In this document: positions 6,266 through 7,024 of the stretch, in pieces | Position numbering within the stretch: position 1 is the first letter of the stretch | Layout: every line of letters starts with the position of its first letter | DNA from: Acidobacteriaceae bacterium UBA1795 | GTDB taxonomy: Bacteria; Acidobacteriota; Terriglobia; Terriglobales; Acidobacteriaceae | Assembly (NCBI GenBank): GCA_002314435.1 | Contig: DCFV01000112.1 | Coordinates: 1-7,024 of the forward strand | Reading direction: 5' to 3' | DNA length: 7,024 bases | The notes under the pieces: model-generated | Databases searched by the model: none | Told to the model about the DNA's origin: nothing | The model's input: only the letters and a program-made list of their open reading frames with translations | Position numbers and translations under genes: made by a program

Positions 6266-6356
6266 CAGTGTTCAGGGATCAGTAGTCAGAAGGCCCGGCA
6301 ATGCCGGGCCTTTGCTCTTTGCCGGGCAGGGTTGTGGTTTCGCATGCTTGCTGCGC
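6266..6356 (+). repeat. interspersed repeat module A, copy 2
   Basis: It opens with CAGTGTTCAGGGATCAGTAG, goes through the GGCCCGGC/GCCGGGCC hairpin and ends in CTTGCTGCGC (6347-6356). The stretch before that end, GGGTTGTGGTTTC, aligns with GGGCTGTGCTTTC in copy 1. As in copy 1, it begins within about 10 bases of a plus-strand stop codon. Confidence 0.63.
6290..6313. terminator. strong hairpin terminator after the GH57 gene
   Basis: AAGGCCCGGC pairs perfectly with GCCGGGCCTT across the loop AAT, giving a 10-bp GC-rich stem, and TTTGCTCTTT follows on the plus strand. It lies 32 bases after the GH57 stop and between convergent genes, so it may also stop transcripts from the right, although the minus-strand tail is poorer in T. 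It is part of repeat module A, which suggests a repeat used as a terminator. Confidence 0.7.
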
Positions 6357-6386
6357 AAGAGCAGAAGCAGGTTCTTCGCTCCCTCA

Positions 6387-6414
6387 CCCCAGCGACGAAG
6401 ATTTGTCGCTGGGG
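6387..6414. repeat. perfect hairpin CCCCAGCGAC / GTCGCTGGGG
   Basis: A perfect 10-bp stem (6387-6396 with 6405-6414) closes an 8-base loop, GAAGATTT. It lies in the segment that interrupts module B. No T run follows on either strand, so it is not a typical intrinsic terminator. Confidence 0.65.
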
Positions 6415-6431
6415 ACCCCGATCCGCTTCCT

Positions 6432-6455
6432 CCATGTTCGCTTGTGCGAGCATGG
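6432..6455. repeat. hairpin CCATGTTCGC / GCGAGCATGG
   Basis: The two 10-base arms (6432-6441 and 6446-6455) pair throughout, with one T-G wobble, around a TTGT loop. It is the second hairpin of the segment interrupting module B, 17 bases after the first. Confidence 0.6.
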
Positions 6456-6541
6456 GGCCCCTAAGACGCTTCGGTCAGGATGACATCAGTGCAGTAAAGA
6501 AGCGGGTTGGAAAGACCTGCCGTGCGGAAGGTGGTTCGTGC

Positions 6542-7024
6542 TCAGAACTCGATGCCGCGCTGGGCGAGGATGCCTTTCTGGTAGGCGTGTTTGACTTCGC
6601 GCATTTCGGTTACGGTGTCGGCCAGTTCGACGAGGAGCGGGTGGGCGTTGCGGCCGGTGAGGATGACGTGAAGCATCTCGGGGCGCTGGCGGAGGGTGTC
6701 GGCGACTTCCTCGGGCGAGAGCATGCCGTAGCCGATGGCGTAGTTGATCTCGTCGAGGACGATGAGGTCCCACTCACCGGAGAGGATGGCGGCGCGGGCT
6801 TCGGCCCAGGCTTGCTGCACGAGTCGGAGGTCTTCGGGGTCGGTTTCTGCGCCGCCGACTTTGACGAAGCCGCGGCCGAGCTGCTTGATGACGAAGTCGG
6901 GACCGAGGGCGGCGATGGAGTCGAGCTCGCCGTAGTGCCAGGAGCCCTTGAGGAACTGGAGGACGAGGACGCGCATGCCGTTGCCGGCGGCGCGCAGGGC
7001 GGTTCCCAGGGCGGCGGTCGTCTT
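6542..7024 (-). CDS. cobO: cob(I)yrinic acid a,c-diamide adenosyltransferase, CobO/BtuR type (5' end outside the window)
   Basis: The enzyme moves the 5'-deoxyadenosyl group of ATP to Co(I) of corrinoids, forming adenosylcobalamin precursors in the cytoplasm. The 160 visible residues start inside the P-loop: the first are KTTAALGTALRAAGNG, so the GK of the Walker A motif falls at the right edge. They continue with MRVLVLQFLKGSWHYGEL (17-34), DLIVLDEINYAIGYG (86-100), which is the conserved acidic segment, ILTGRNAHPLLVELAD (121-136) and VTEMREVKHAYQKGILAQRG (138-157). The last motif, with the C-terminal GIEF, is typical of the family. Full-length members have around 190-200 residues, so roughly 30-40 residues are missing. 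An internal ATG at 6976 is not the start, because the P-loop lies before it. It faces the GH57 gene tail to tail. No other cobalamin gene or riboswitch is in the window. Confidence 0.93.
   Translation of the reverse strand, partial: KTTAALGTALRAAGNGMRVLVLQFLKGSWHYGELDSIAALGPDFVIKQLGRGFVKVGGAETDPEDLRLVQQAWAEARAAILSGEWDLIVLDEINYAIGYGMLSPEEVADTLRQRPEMLHVILTGRNAHPLLVELADTVTEMREVKHAYQKGILAQRGIEF

Larger units (their letters stand above)
6365..6484 (+). repeat. interspersed repeat module B, copy 2, interrupted by about 76 bases
   Basis: The head AAGCAGGTTCTTCG (6365-6378) and the tail (6461-6484, ending GTCAGGATGAC) match copy 1, but they are separated by roughly 82 bases instead of 4. The intervening part carries two hairpins and looks like a separate element that entered the module. 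Confidence 0.63.
6259..6541. other. intergenic region between convergent genes: terminator and repeat modules
   Basis: The 283 bases separating the GH57 gene from the convergent cobalamin gene contain no credible gene. They hold the terminator hairpin (6290-6313), module A copy 2, module B copy 2 and, inside B, a segment with two hairpins. The last 55 bases before the cobO stop show nothing I can name. Confidence 0.6.

Noticed and set aside
6387..6455. CRISPR array or attachment site suggested by the adjacent palindromes
   Set aside because: The two hairpins differ in sequence, there are no regularly spaced identical repeats, and no integrase or cas gene is present.
6078..6464. 128-codon plus-strand frame overlapping the end of the GH57 gene
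   Set aside because: It starts inside the GH57 gene in another frame and continues through the terminator and repeat modules; the sequence HPSDEDLSLGTP comes from the hairpin repeat.
6542..6976. Complete 144-residue protein starting at the ATG at 6976
   Set aside because: The frame stays open to the right edge and the upstream residues KTTAALGTAL are the P-loop of the adenosyltransferase, so the gene is cut by the window and does not start at this ATG.

Overview
The window looks like chromosomal DNA of a GC-rich acidobacterium (Terriglobia; Granulicella, Terriglobus or Edaphobacter-like). This rests on the character of the proteins, especially the GH57/DUF3536 enzyme and the small DPGSG membrane protein, and on the intergenic repeats with cores like AGCAGGTTCTTCG and CTCAGGATGAC. 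No search was run, so the placement is an inference.

Layout: (1) Positions 1-821, minus strand: a two-gene unit, read leftwards. It encodes a small exported or membrane protein with a YVDPGSG motif, then the N-terminal part of a protein with a kinase-like catalytic-loop signature that resembles the leader region of a class I SAM-dependent methyltransferase family. The second gene runs off the left edge. (2) Positions 822-1192: a divergent promoter region with an extended -10 for the leftward unit and a TGTTACGGG direct repeat before the rightward gene. (3) Positions 1193-3211, plus strand: a polytopic GT87/DUF2029-type membrane glycosyltransferase, then, 6 bases after its stop, a compact AlkA/Mag-type HhH-GPD DNA glycosylase. 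(4) Positions 3212-3762: a 551-base gene-free stretch built largely of degenerate interspersed repeats and hairpins, ending in the presumed promoter of the next gene. (5) Positions 3763-6258, plus strand: a large GH57 enzyme with a DUF3536 region. (6) Positions 6259-6541: a strong hairpin terminator followed by a second copy of the same repeat modules. (7) Positions 6542-7024, minus strand: the C-terminal 160 residues of a cob(I)yrinic acid a,c-diamide adenosyltransferase (CobO/BtuR), cut by the right edge.

The genes do not form one pathway. They cover envelope or glycan work (left unit and GT87), base-excision repair, alpha-glucan metabolism and cobalamin adenosylation. The less ordinary items are the DPGSG protein paired with the kinase-like/methyltransferase protein, and the two intergenic regions that share two repeat modules in the same order but have been interrupted at different places. 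Genes on both strands (except GT87) show a plus-strand excess of G over C, which suggests the plus strand is the leading strand here. I found no RNA genes, CRISPR array, insertion sequence or phage gene.
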